A DNA stretch of 64,000 nt from Phyllobacterium sp. T1293 (GCF_020731415.2 NZ_CP088273.1:2113001-2177000); one strand, 5' to 3'; numbered from the stretch's first letter, positions 20,058-28,423 are shown. Notes: generated from the sequence alone by a model not told the origin. A program made the numbers and translations.

Positions 20058-20516
20058 ATGACGCAGAAAATTGCTGACGAGACCGACAGGCGCATTTTGA
20101 AGGAATTGCAGGCGGATGCGCGGATCACCAACAATGAGCTGGCCGAGCGCGTCGGGCTGTCGCCCTCGCCCTGCCTGCGGCGTCTGCGGCGCATGGAGGA
20201 AGCTGGAATCATCCGGGGCTATACGGCGCTTGTCGACCCGGTGATTGAGGGTTGGACCATGGCGGCCATTGCCACGATCCGCCTCAGCCGCCAGCATGAG
20301 GATGAGATCGTCATGTTCGAGGAAGCCATTCGCGGCTGGGACGAAGTGCTGGAATGCCACCTCGTCACCGGCTCGCGCGATTATGTGCTGAAGGTGATGA
20401 GCGCCGGGCTGGAACAATATGAGCGCTTCATCAAGGAAAAAATCGCCCGGCTGAAATGCGTTGCCTCCATCGAGACGAGTTTTGTCATGAACACGATCAA
20501 GGAACGACGGGTTTAG
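20058..20516 (+). CDS. Lrp/AsnC family transcriptional regulator
   Basis: A 152-residue Lrp-type regulator. The N-terminal helix-turn-helix reads [20 protein letters not shown] then [20 protein letters not shown], and the C-terminal RAM/AsnC ligand domain includes [18 protein letters not shown]. The divergent neighbour is a sulfur-amino-acid PLP enzyme, so I infer that it senses an amino acid and controls that gene. The ATG at 20058 fits the family start. The HigBA operators follow seven bases after its stop. Confidence 0.93.
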   Translation: MTQKIADETDRRILKELQADARITNNELAERVGLSPSPCLRRLRRMEEAGIIRGYTALVDPVIEGWTMAAIATIRLSRQHEDEIVMFEEAIRGWDEVLECHLVTGSRDYVLKVMSAGLEQYERFIKEKIARLKCVASIETSFVMNTIKERRV

Positions 20517-20522
20517 GCCACT

Positions 20523-20564
20523 AATTCCCATATTGGGAATTTTACTTGTTCCCAACATGGGAAC
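20523..20564 (+). promoter_or_regulatory. Twin palindromic operators upstream of higBA
   Basis: AATTCCCA-TAT-TGGGAATT (20523-20541) and GTTCCCA-ACA-TGGGAAC (20548-20564) are two near-identical palindromes with perfect 8- and 7-base arms. Their centres are 24 bases apart and they end 16 bases before the higB start. The pattern fits autorepression by the HigA antitoxin, which is inferred. A TATATAG stretch at 20569-20575 may be part of the promoter. Confidence 0.75.
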
Positions 20565-20580
20565 ACGCTATATAGATCGC

Positions 20581-20877
20581 ATGCAAGTCATAGCCAAGAA
20601 AGCATTGAGAGAATTTTGGCTGGTTCACAATCAGGCTGAGGCTCCCTTAACGGCTTGGTATTTGGCTGTAAGCAAGGCTGAGTGGAAAACACCAGCTGAC
20701 GTGAAGCTGCAGTTCGGCAATTCTGTCGATTTTGTCAGCGACAACAGGGTGATTTTTGATATTGCCGGAAACAAATACCGCTTGATCGTGCATGTCGCAT
20801 ATCCATTCAAACGCGTGCTTATCAAGTTCGTCGGCACGCATAAAGACTATGACAAGATTGATCCGGAGACTGTGTGA
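20581..20877 (+). CDS. higB: Type II toxin HigB (mRNA interferase)
   Basis: A 98-residue HigB-family toxin of the RelE superfamily. Visible family features are FWLVHNQAEAPLTAWYLAV at the N-terminus, the central DNRVIFDIAGNKYRLIVHV and the C-terminal IKFVGTHKDYDKID. Relatives cut mRNA on the ribosome. The ATG at 20581 is the first in frame after the operators. The toxin comes before its antitoxin, the order typical of higBA, and overlaps it by one base. Confidence 0.92.
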   Translation: MQVIAKKALREFWLVHNQAEAPLTAWYLAVSKAEWKTPADVKLQFGNSVDFVSDNRVIFDIAGNKYRLIVHVAYPFKRVLIKFVGTHKDYDKIDPETV

Positions 20878-21281
20878 TGGAAAACATCAGGCCGATTAAA
20901 ACTGAACAAGACTATGACTGGGCGATTGGCGAGATCACGCATTATTTTGATAATCAGCCTGAACCAGGAACGCCTGAAGGTGATCGATTTGATGTTCTCG
21001 CCACTTTAATCGAAGCATATGAGGATGATCATTATCCCATTTCAGCGTTGGACCCTATTTCCACGATTGCAGCGCACATGGAAATGGCCGACCTAAACCG
21101 CCGGGCTTTGGCCGATGTTCTTGGCTCCGCGCCGAGGGCATCTGAAGTCATGGCCAGAAAGCGTGCCCTGACAATGGATATGGTGTTCAAACTCAACCGT
21201 GAATGGCATATTCCTGCCGAAACTTTGATACAGCCTTATCATCTCGCACATGATGCGAAGAAGACCAGAAAGAGAGCCTGA
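20877..21281 (+). CDS. higA: Type II antitoxin HigA
   Basis: A 134-residue antitoxin. The N-terminal half (IKTEQDYDWAIGEITHYFDN, GDRFDVLATLIEAYED) is the part typical of long HigA proteins, and the C-terminal half is a helix-turn-helix (NRRALADVLGSAPRASEVMA, KRALTMDMVFKLNREWHIPA). It binds HigB and represses the operon in characterised systems. The ATG at 20877 overlaps the higB stop (TGATG); a GTG one codon upstream is possible. Palindromic repeats begin about 40 bases after the stop. Confidence 0.93.
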   Translation: MENIRPIKTEQDYDWAIGEITHYFDNQPEPGTPEGDRFDVLATLIEAYEDDHYPISALDPISTIAAHMEMADLNRRALADVLGSAPRASEVMARKRALTMDMVFKLNREWHIPAETLIQPYHLAHDAKKTRKRA

Positions 21282-21319
21282 CCAGCGGTCATGCACGAAT
21301 TTTTGGCGGTTCGTGATGC

Positions 21320-21463
21320 GTGGTTCGACAGGCTCACCATGAGGGAGATGGGGGATGCAAGGCTAATCGCAGAGATTGCAGTGCAAAAGGTGCAACGCAA
21401 AGGGTGCAGAACCTGACTCCCTGCAACCCACCCAAGCCCCTCATGGTGAGCTTGTCGAACCAC
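21320..21463. repeat. Palindromic repeat type A, copy 1
   Basis: Left end GTGGTTCGACAGGCTCACCA (21320 onward) and right end CCTCATGGTGAGCTTGTCGA (21439 onward) form a 25-bp terminal inverted repeat with one mismatch around about 94 bases. The inside contains GGATGCAA, GATTGCAG and CTGCAACC blocks shared with the other copies. It lies just after higA. Four copies occur in the window. Confidence 0.85.
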
Positions 21464-21854
21464 GAACCACATTAATGCAGCCATCAATTCCAAAAAATCA
21501 CGCCAACTTATCCAACACTATCCCACCTCGCTTATTCTGATGGTGTCCTTTCCGGCGGGAATGCTCCGGAAAACTTTCGATGTCAGGAAAGGATCGGTGA
21601 TTTCACCTGCGGGGCTGACACCCTCACAGATGGAAAGGTTTATCTCACAAGGGTAAAACCAGTCATCGGGGCGGGTGATCCGGGAGCTTTCTTGGTTGTA
21701 ACAGGAAAGGTCCGGGGGAACGCACGTAGCAGACTACCCATAAAGACACCCGCGTTCCCCTTAATGGATCGCCCGTCTTTCCCACTTTTCAATAGCCAGA
21801 TGCGAAAGCGGGTGTGGCCATGGGGGAGTGTGTTCCGGGACTGCAATGTTGGTA
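21464..21854 (+). other. Unassigned stretch between repeats, open in one frame
   Basis: About 390 bases between repeat types A and B. One plus-strand frame is open from about 21510 and runs through into the type B repeat, ending at 22078. Its middle reads GADTLTDGKVYLTRVKPVIG and, further on, KTPAFPLMDRPSFP. It has no good start codon or ribosome site, and I do not recognise the protein. It may be a gene remnant carried with the repeats, or non-coding. A GGGGAACGC/GCGTTCCCC inverted pair lies at about 21715-21757. Confidence 0.3.
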
Positions 21855-22030
21855 GATGCAATCACCCCCCTCTGTCCTGTCGGACATCTCCCCCACAAGG
21901 GGGGAGATCAGCCTTCAATGCAATCTTGCACAATCTGCAACATTTCCTGTTGTGCAAAGGCGTTGATGTCAATGTGATCTCCCCCCTTGTGGGGGAGATG
22001 TCCGATAGGACAGAGGGGGGTGATTGCATC
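21855..22030. repeat. Long palindromic repeat type B
   Basis: Two 55-base arms (21855-21909 and 21976-22030) are reverse complements with a single mismatch, starting GATGCAATCACCCCCCTCTG. The 66-base centre contains a further TTGCACAA/TTGTGCAA stem, so almost the whole element can fold as one hairpin or cruciform. A fragment of the same family (GTCCGATAAGGCAGAGGGGG) is at 48005-48031. Confidence 0.85.
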
Positions 22031-22055
22031 TTCCGACGTTGCATTTGCATAGTCC

Positions 22056-22187
22056 GTGGTTCGACAGGCTCACCATGAGGAAGAGAGGTGATGAAAGGGA
22101 GTCTAGTTCTGTAAGGTAGGTCGTTCTGCAACGTTGGAGATTAGCGTTGCATCCACACTCCCCCTCATGGTGAGCCTGTTGAACCAC
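22056..22187. repeat. Palindromic repeat type A, copy 2
   Basis: Ends GTGGTTCGACAGGCTCACCA (from 22056) and CCTCATGGTGAGCCTGTTGA (from 22163). The inside contains GATTAGCGTTGCATCC, the reverse complement of a block in copy 1, so this copy is inverted relative to copies 1 and 3. Its right end overlaps and supplies the last codons of the XRE gene. Confidence 0.85.
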
Positions 22188-22386
22188 CAAGCAATTCTGC
22201 AACATCCGACTGAAGTGCCAACGCTATCTGCTCCGCGGTTTCCAGAGTAACATTCATCTGCCCGGCTTCAATGCGGCTGACATAGGCTTGGTCTGCGCCT
22301 ATTCGCATGGCCAGTTCTTCCTGCGAAATGCCAAGAGCACCCCGTCGTTCCTTCACCGCCAACCCAAATCGCTTTTTGATATCCAT
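22165..22386 (-). CDS. Small XRE-family helix-turn-helix regulator
   Basis: A 73-residue Cro/C1-type DNA-binding protein, essentially one helix-turn-helix domain (ERRGALGISQEELAMRIGAD then QAYVSRIEAGQMNVTLETAE). The ATG at 22386 is preferred to an upstream start three codons earlier. The final codons (GGSTGSP and stop) are encoded by the end of a type A repeat, so the natural C-terminus was probably replaced or extended by repeat insertion. Target genes are unknown. It is divergent from the next small membrane-protein gene. Confidence 0.85.
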   Translation of the reverse strand: MDIKKRFGLAVKERRGALGISQEELAMRIGADQAYVSRIEAGQMNVTLETAEQIALALQSDVAELLGGSTGSP

Positions 22387-22480
22387 AGGTGGCACGAAGC
22401 CGCTTGACGGCGATTTCTTCCATGTATTTTAATACATATTTTTGAGCTAACGGATTGGACCGATCAGCGGAGTACATATA

Positions 22481-22807
22481 ATGAACGATTATAATTTCTG
22501 GGCCCATCTGCTCGACACATTTCAAGCCTCGCCGGATTTGATCAAGGCGATATGGCTGCTCACACCTCCCGTTTTCATGCTGGGGTTAGTTGCGCTCACC
22601 ATGCGCTATCGCATTGACAGCAAGCGGGCAGATAAAAGGTTGGATGGAGAACTTGTTTATTCAGTGCATCGCGATGCGCAAAACCGGGTTCATATCGTCA
22701 GCCATGTGAAGCAGGCGGGCGATAATCCGCCACTGCTTTTTCTCGATCAGGGGCCGGGCGAAGCTTTTGACCACACGAAGGATGAACCGCCACCCACGAT
22801 CCGCTAG
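22481..22807 (+). CDS. Small single-pass membrane protein, unknown
   Basis: A 108-residue protein with one hydrophobic segment (AIWLLTPPVFMLGLVALTM, about residues 23-41) and a soluble, polar C-terminal tail. I do not recognise the family. It is divergent from the XRE regulator across a 94-base gap, so it may be the regulator's target. A type A repeat follows about 80 bases after the stop. Confidence 0.65.
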   Translation: MNDYNFWAHLLDTFQASPDLIKAIWLLTPPVFMLGLVALTMRYRIDSKRADKRLDGELVYSVHRDAQNRVHIVSHVKQAGDNPPLLFLDQGPGEAFDHTKDEPPPTIR

Positions 22808-22889
22808 CTCGCAAAAATCACATTGCGCGCCCATAACCCTGAAAACTGGTAGTCCTACAACCACAAGGGACTTGCATGTCCATGAGTGC

Positions 22890-23019
22890 GTGGTTCAACG
22901 GGCTCACCATGAGGGAGAGTGAGGATGCAACGATAACCGCAAAGATTGCAGATCACAAAGGTTGCAGAACTAGCTCCCTGCAACCACCCCTCTCCCTCAT
23001 GGTGAGCCTGTCGAACCAC
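22890..23019. repeat. Palindromic repeat type A, copy 3
   Basis: Left end GTGGTTCAACGGGCTCACCA (from 22890) and right end CCTCATGGTGAGCCTGTCGA (from 22995), with two differences between the arms. The inside matches copy 1 in the same orientation (GGATGCAACGATAACCGCAA). It fills most of the 344-base gap between 22808 and 23151; the rest of that gap shows a GC-rich stretch before the ribBA stop and no ORF. Confidence 0.85.
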
Positions 23020-23151
23020 GCGTGACGGGTTTGCAGCGTACTATTCAAAGGGGTCAAAGCGCACTCAGTATTCCTGTATTTTGTCTTCGGCCCTGCCCGT
23101 CAGATATAACCGGCAGGGCACCTCGACTTTTCGGCGCCCTGCAGCTTGCCC

Positions 23152-24255
23152 TCAGATAATATCCGTCCGCGTAATCTGGATACCAAAGCCTTCAAGGCCG
23201 ACATAGTGCCGTTCGCGCGATGACAGGAGCCGGATTGAGGTGATGCCGAGATCTTTCAGGATCTGCGCGCCAAGGCCAATCTGGCGCCATTCTTCCTCGC
23301 GCACCTTGGCTTCCGCGTGGGCTTCGCGCTCCTGCAAAGTGGCGCGGTTGCGGTCGTCGTCGCGGCCAACACCGACAGAGCCTTCGCGCAGATAAACAAT
23401 CACACCGCGCTTTTCCTCGGCAATGCGCTTCATGATGCTGTCGAGCGTGTTGCGCGTGCCGAACACGTCACTCAGAATATCCTCACGCTGCAGGCGTACA
23501 GGCACATCCTCGCCGTCACGGATATCGCCATAGACAATGGCCGCGTGGTGCATCGGCTCCCATGGCAGGGCATAGGTGATGGCCTTTGCTTTTCCGGCGC
23601 AGGTGTCGATCTCATATTCACCAATGCGCTCGATCAGCGTTTCCTTGCGCTGGCGATAGGCGATGAGGTCGGCGACCGTCACCTGATGCAATGTGTGGGT
23701 TTCGGCAAAGCTTGCCACCTGCGGGCCGCGCATGACCGAACCATCATCATTGACGAGTTCGCAGATGACGCCAACCGGCGGCAGACCAGCAAGCTTGCAC
23801 AGGTCAACAGCTGCTTCCGTATGACCGGAGCGCATCAGCACGCCGCCCTCGCGCGCGATCAACGGGAAAATATGGCCGGGACGCACGAAATCGGTCGCCC
23901 CTGCATTGGGGTTAGCCAGATTGCGCACGGTCAAGGTGCGGTCATCGGCGGAAATGCCCGTGGTGGTGCCGTGCTTATAGTCGACAGTCACGGTGAAGGC
24001 GGTTGAATGCGGCGCATCGTTCTCCGCCACCATGGGTGTGAGGTTCAGGCGCTTGGCGTGTTCGCGCGGCATGGGCGTGCAGACGATACCCGATGTGTGG
24101 CGCACAATGAACGCCATTTTTTCCGGGGTGCAGTGAACGGCAGCAACGATCAGATCGCCCTCATTCTCGCGCCCGTCATCATCCATGACGACGACGATTT
24201 CACCGCGTTCGAAAGCGCGCAGCGCATCGACGACCCGTTTTTGATTGTAAGCCAT
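23152..24255 (-). CDS. ribBA: 3,4-dihydroxy-2-butanone-4-phosphate synthase with degenerate GTP cyclohydrolase II domain
   Basis: A 367-residue RibBA-like protein. The N-terminal RibB domain is intact: DDDGRENEGDLIVAA, RPGHIFPLIAREGG and SGHTEAAVDLCKLAG carry the metal and substrate residues for making the four-carbon riboflavin precursor from ribulose-5-phosphate. The C-terminal domain has the GTP cyclohydrolase II fold length, but where active enzymes have a zinc-binding CxxGDxxxSxxCDCG it reads REDILSDVFGTRNTLDS, with no cysteines. I infer that only the RibB activity remains, as described for other alphaproteobacterial RibBX-type proteins. It follows aroC by 15 bases on the same strand. 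Confidence 0.92.
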   Translation of the reverse strand: MAYNQKRVVDALRAFERGEIVVVMDDDGRENEGDLIVAAVHCTPEKMAFIVRHTSGIVCTPMPREHAKRLNLTPMVAENDAPHSTAFTVTVDYKHGTTTGISADDRTLTVRNLANPNAGATDFVRPGHIFPLIAREGGVLMRSGHTEAAVDLCKLAGLPPVGVICELVNDDGSVMRGPQVASFAETHTLHQVTVADLIAYRQRKETLIERIGEYEIDTCAGKAKAITYALPWEPMHHAAIVYGDIRDGEDVPVRLQREDILSDVFGTRNTLDSIMKRIAEEKRGVIVYLREGSVGVGRDDDRNRATLQEREAHAEAKVREEEWRQIGLGAQILKDLGITSIRLLSSRERHYVGLEGFGIQITRTDII

Positions 24256-24270
24256 AGTTGCGCCTCTTGC

Positions 24271-25365
24271 TTAAATGCGACCAGTTTGGCCGCGATGTCT
24301 GAGATAATGATCGGCAATTGCGCAGGCAACCATGGCTTCGCCAATGGGTACAGCGCGGATGCCAACACAGGGATCGTGGCGGCCCTTGGTCATCACATCC
24401 ACCTGCTTGCCATCGGCATCGATACTCTGGCGCGGGGTGAGGATTGATGAGGTGGGCTTGACCGCAAAGCGCGCAACGACGGGTGCGCCACTGGAAATAC
24501 CGCCGAGAATGCCGCCCGCATGATTCGACAGGAAAATCGGTTTGCCGTGATTGTCCATGCGCATCTGGTCGGCGTTTTCCTCGCCGCTCAGCTTGGCCGA
24601 TTCGAAACCGTCACCGATTTCAACGCCCTTCACCGCATTGATGGACATGAGATAGCTGGCAATATCCTGATCAAGCTTGCCATAGACAGGAGCGCCGAGA
24701 CCGGCAGGCACATTTTCCGCAACGATTTCGACAACCGCGCCAATGGAGGAACCCGCCTTGCGGATACCATCGAGATATCCGGCAAAGAGATCAACGGAGC
24801 CGGGGTCCGGCGTGAAGAACGGGTTATTATCCACCTCGTCCCAATCCCAGCGGTCGCGGTCGATGCTGTGAATACCCATACCGACAAGCGCGCCGCGCAC
24901 GATCAGGCCGGGCACGACCTTGCGGGCAATGGCACCGGCGGCAACGCGCGCTGCGGTTTCGCGGGCTGACGAGCGGCCACCGCCGCGATAGTCGCGGATG
25001 CCATATTTCACATCATAGGTGTAATCCGCATGGCCGGGGCGATACTGGCGGGCAATATCGCCATAATCCTTGGAGCGCTGATCGGTGTTCTCGATCATCA
25101 TCGAAATCGGCGTGCCGGTTGAGATCATTGTCACGCCATCATCCTGCAGCATGAAACCGGACAGGACCTTTACCTGATCGGGCTCACGGCGCTGGGTGGT
25201 GTATTTCGACTGGCCGGGCTTGCGCTTGTCGAGATAGGCCTGAATCTCGGCTTCGCTAAAGCTGATGCCGGGCGGACAACCATCAACCACGCAACCAAGC
25301 GCGATTCCATGGCTTTCACCCCAGGTTGTGACACGAAAAAGATGACCGAAAGTATTATGCGACAT
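24271..25365 (-). CDS. aroC: Chorismate synthase
   Basis: Last step of the shikimate pathway, a flavin-dependent elimination that forms chorismate; 364 residues. All three family signatures are visible: [18 protein letters not shown] at the N-terminus, [18 protein letters not shown] in the middle, and [17 protein letters not shown] near the C-terminus. It is upstream of ribBA with a 15-base gap and is probably co-transcribed. The AT-rich gap before 25365 may hold the promoter. Confidence 0.97.
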   Translation of the reverse strand: MSHNTFGHLFRVTTWGESHGIALGCVVDGCPPGISFSEAEIQAYLDKRKPGQSKYTTQRREPDQVKVLSGFMLQDDGVTMISTGTPISMMIENTDQRSKDYGDIARQYRPGHADYTYDVKYGIRDYRGGGRSSARETAARVAAGAIARKVVPGLIVRGALVGMGIHSIDRDRWDWDEVDNNPFFTPDPGSVDLFAGYLDGIRKAGSSIGAVVEIVAENVPAGLGAPVYGKLDQDIASYLMSINAVKGVEIGDGFESAKLSGEENADQMRMDNHGKPIFLSNHAGGILGGISSGAPVVARFAVKPTSSILTPRQSIDADGKQVDVMTKGRHDPCVGIRAVPIGEAMVACAIADHYLRHRGQTGRI

Positions 25366-25536
25366 GAGGGTATCCGGTGTTGCGTCAGGGGGTTTTATGA
25401 GCGTTTACGCCTGTGGTCAAACCCGCCGCTGAAATTCCTTCTTCCACCACGAAAAAAGCAATTGTTTTGCCACAGTTGGACGCTCTAAGTTGCGGAACAA
25501 ATCGACCACCAGATTTTGATTAAAGAGGATATCAAA

Positions 25537-25791
25537 ATGCGTTTCATCGTCGCAACATTCATGTTTGTCGCTTCCCTGCTTCCAGTCGGCGCGCTTGCCG
25601 ACGATGCGCAGGGCACGATCACCAAAATCGATGAAGTCAATTCGACCATTACGCTTGATGATGGCAAGGTCTACAAACTGCCGGGCGAGTTCGATTTCAG
25701 CGCCATCGACAAGGGCATGAAGGTCACAATCATGTTTGATCTGGTCAACAAAGAGCGCTTCATCACCGATATTGAAGAGACGGTGCAATAG
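25537..25791 (+). CDS. DUF1344 domain secreted protein
   Basis: An 84-residue protein with a clear signal peptide (MRFIVATFMFVASLLPVGAL) followed by one DUF1344 domain (GTITKIDEVNSTITLDDGKV). The domain is common in rhizobia and is thought to be periplasmic; its function is unknown. The ATG at 25537 is preferred over an upstream in-frame codon because it places the signal peptide correctly. It is a single gene, divergent from aroC and convergent with the phosphatase gene. Confidence 0.88.
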   Translation: MRFIVATFMFVASLLPVGALADDAQGTITKIDEVNSTITLDDGKVYKLPGEFDFSAIDKGMKVTIMFDLVNKERFITDIEETVQ

Positions 25792-25823
25792 GCATCTGTT
25801 TGCAATGATTGAGACCTGGGTGG

Positions 25824-26420
25824 TTACATCCAGGTCAGGCGGCCCTTTTCAAGGCGCAGAATTTTATCCTGAGTGATGGAAAGATTCGCGGCATCGTGGC
25901 CATCAAGCCCTTCGACCATCTGAAAAATCGTCCGCATACAGCCACCATGCGTCACGCACACGGTCGGCTCCCGGACTTCCGATAGCCAGTTTCCGATCCG
26001 TTTTGCCAATGTTGCATAGCTTTCGGCCGTTGGGCCGGGTGGAATAAAATTCCATTTGTCTCTGGCGCGTGCGGCGACCATTTCGGGCGAGCGGAGTTCA
26101 ATATCCTCCATCATATAGCCCTGCCATTCGCCGAAATTCACCTCCATAAGGCGGGCATCGGTGCGGTAGGTCCATGGGTCAATGCCCATGCGTGTTCTGA
26201 TCCGCTCCATCGTGTCGCGTGTGCGGCGCAGGGGGCTGGCGACAAAATCAAAGCCCGCGCCCTCACCGATCAATGATTTCAGCAGATCACCATTGCGCAC
26301 GGCCTGCAATTGGCCGCGTTCATTGATATCAACATCTTCCTGCCCCTGAATGCGCTCGGACACGTTCCAGTCTGTCTCGCCGTGACGCGAGAAATAAACA
26401 ATCGAGTCCGGCAAATGCAC
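25824..26420 (-). CDS. Histidine phosphatase family protein
   Basis: A 198-residue phosphoglycerate-mutase-like phosphatase. The catalytic RHG motif is in VYFSRHGETDWNVSERIQGQ, the second histidine is in VCVTHGGCMRTIF, and MEVNFGEWQGYMMED supplies a conserved glutamate. The substrate cannot be deduced. It starts at GTG 26420, seven bases after fabI, so it is probably co-transcribed with it. Confidence 0.9.
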   Translation of the reverse strand: MHLPDSIVYFSRHGETDWNVSERIQGQEDVDINERGQLQAVRNGDLLKSLIGEGAGFDFVASPLRRTRDTMERIRTRMGIDPWTYRTDARLMEVNFGEWQGYMMEDIELRSPEMVAARARDKWNFIPPGPTAESYATLAKRIGNWLSEVREPTVCVTHGGCMRTIFQMVEGLDGHDAANLSITQDKILRLEKGRLTWM

Positions 26421-26427
26421 TTTAAGG

Positions 26428-27246
26428 TCAGTCCTTGACGACAGAGATATCCGGTGCGTCCACGGCTTTCATGCCAACGACATGATAGCCGCTGTCGGCA
26501 TGGTGAATTTCGCCCGTTACCGAGCGCGACAGATCAGAGAGGAAATAAAGACCGGCATCACCAACTTCCTCGATTGTCACGGTACGACGCAATGGCGCGT
26601 TGTACTCGTTCCACTTGAGGATATAGCGGAAATCGCCAATACCTGATGCTGCCAGCGTCTTGATCGGGCCAGCGGAGATCGCGTTGACGCGGATATTATC
26701 CGGACCAAGATCGACAGCCAGATATTTCACGCTGGCTTCCAGTGCTGCCTTGGCGACACCCATGACATTGTAGTTCGGCATGACTTTTTCCGCGCCGTAA
26801 TAAGTCAGCGTCAGGATCGAGCCGCCATCGGTCATCAGCTTTTCAGCGCGCTTGGCAACGGCGGTGAGCGAAAATACCGAGATCAGCATGGTCTTGGTGA
26901 AATTTGCTTCCGACGTATCGACATAGCGGCCAGTCAGTTCATCCTTGTCGGAGAAGCCGATTGCATGCACCAGAAAGTCGATCTTGCCCCATTTTTCTTC
27001 CAACGCCGCGAAACACGCGTCGATGGTCGAGGCATCCGAAACATCGCAATGGCCGCAGAGAAAAGCGCCAAGTTCCTGAGCCAGAGGCTCCACACGCTTC
27101 TTCAGCGCATCACCCTGATAGGTAAAAGCAAGTTCGGCACCGGCATCATGGGCAGCCTTGGCAATGCCCCAGGCGATCGACCGATTATTGGCAACGCCCA
27201 TAATAAGTCCGCGTTTACCTTGCATCAAACCAGTTTTGGCGGTCAT
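26428..27246 (-). CDS. fabI: Enoyl-[acyl-carrier-protein] reductase (NADH), FabI
   Basis: A 272-residue short-chain dehydrogenase that makes the last reduction in each fatty-acid elongation cycle and is the target of triclosan-type inhibitors. It shows the FabI cofactor signature MGVANNRSIAWGIAKAAHD, the central AIGFSDKDEL, and the Tyr-(x6)-Lys active site in YYGAEKVMPNYNVMGVAKAA. It lies downstream of the DnaJ-like gene, with a gap of about 110 bases, and upstream of the phosphatase. Confidence 0.96.
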   Translation of the reverse strand: MTAKTGLMQGKRGLIMGVANNRSIAWGIAKAAHDAGAELAFTYQGDALKKRVEPLAQELGAFLCGHCDVSDASTIDACFAALEEKWGKIDFLVHAIGFSDKDELTGRYVDTSEANFTKTMLISVFSLTAVAKRAEKLMTDGGSILTLTYYGAEKVMPNYNVMGVAKAALEASVKYLAVDLGPDNIRVNAISAGPIKTLAASGIGDFRYILKWNEYNAPLRRTVTIEEVGDAGLYFLSDLSRSVTGEIHHADSGYHVVGMKAVDAPDISVVKD

Positions 27247-27356
27247 TTACCAACCCTTCACGAAAGACATATGATTGATTTGCGGTATCGCACAGCCCGC
27301 GCCGGGCTTCAAGCATCGTGTCAGTTTCGTCAAGGATTTTCGGGAACCGTTGATTT

Positions 27357-28277
27357 TCAGAGACTCGAATCGCGCAGAAATGCTTCCAATGCGGCGTCAC
27401 CATGCTCGGGCAACATGACGCGAACATGAACAAAAAGATCGCCATGACCATCCGGCTTCTTCGGCAAACCCTTGCCTTTCAGCCGCAAAACCCGGTCAGA
27501 ACTGGTCCAAGGCGCTATTTTTACCGCCACACGGCCATTCAAAGTCTCAACTTCCTCACGCGAACCAAGCGCCGCATCACGCAACGCCACCGGCAAATCC
27601 ATATGCAGGTCGTGGCCTTCCACTTTGAACTTTGGGTGCGGCTTGAAACGGATTGTGACCAGCGCATCGCCAGGCGTTCCGCCCGGAATTGCCTCACCCT
27701 GACCCTTCAGGCGAATCGTTTGACCGTTTTCAACCTGTGCGGGAAGCTTGATCGCCAGTCTTTTGCCGTTCGGAAAGACAGCCTCGACCTTCTCGGCACC
27801 AACAGCCTGTTCGAGCGTCACATCAATCGTTGCCTGCAGATCCGTGCCCTTGCGTGGCCCGCCGCGACGCGCGCCCCCGCCAAAGCCGCCGGCGCCCTCG
27901 CCAAACAGGTTGCTCAGAATATCTTCCGCATCAAAACCGGCGCTGCCGCTGCGGAAATCGAACCCGCCCGAGCGCGCGCCGCGTGCATTGCCAAACCCGG
28001 CAAAGGGATCACCGCCCCCGCCGGAAAAGCCTTCAAACCCTTGTGGCGCACGCTGCTTGCCTTCGGCATCGATCTCGCCACGGTCGAACTGACCGCGACG
28101 TTCCTTGTCGCCGATGATTTCATAGGCCTGATTGATTTCAGAGAAATTTGCCTGCGCCTTCGGGTCATCCTGATTTTGATCAGGATGATACTTTTTGGCG
28201 AGCTTGCGAAACGCCGACTTGATTTCTTCAGGCTTCGCCGTCTTGGCGACGCCCAGCACGGTATAGGGATCGCGCAT
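27357..28277 (-). CDS. J-domain co-chaperone (CbpA/DnaJ C-terminal type)
   Basis: A 306-residue protein with an N-terminal J domain ([23 protein letters not shown] motif in [12 protein letters not shown]), a Gly/Phe-rich linker with [15 protein letters not shown], and a DnaJ C-terminal substrate-binding domain. There is no cysteine-rich zinc domain, so it belongs to the CbpA-like class rather than to DnaJ. It should stimulate DnaK. It is upstream of fabI on the same strand. Confidence 0.93.
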   Translation of the reverse strand: MRDPYTVLGVAKTAKPEEIKSAFRKLAKKYHPDQNQDDPKAQANFSEINQAYEIIGDKERRGQFDRGEIDAEGKQRAPQGFEGFSGGGGDPFAGFGNARGARSGGFDFRSGSAGFDAEDILSNLFGEGAGGFGGGARRGGPRKGTDLQATIDVTLEQAVGAEKVEAVFPNGKRLAIKLPAQVENGQTIRLKGQGEAIPGGTPGDALVTIRFKPHPKFKVEGHDLHMDLPVALRDAALGSREEVETLNGRVAVKIAPWTSSDRVLRLKGKGLPKKPDGHGDLFVHVRVMLPEHGDAALEAFLRDSSL

Positions 28278-28423
28278 GTGTGTGCCTTTCCACTGGCATA
28301 AACGGAAGTGCGTTGGGAGTTGCCCTGTATATGCCCATCAATAGGAAGAAATTCCAGAGTTTCCATCAAGAAATCTGCAATTACCACCCGATTCTATCGA
28401 AAATATCATTCAGTCGCAGAAAA

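Noticed and set aside
21590..21640. A possible cobalamin or other riboswitch from the CTGCGGGGCTGACACC-like segment
   Set aside because: The required conserved core (GCCACTG and the paired stems) is absent, and no suitable downstream gene exists.
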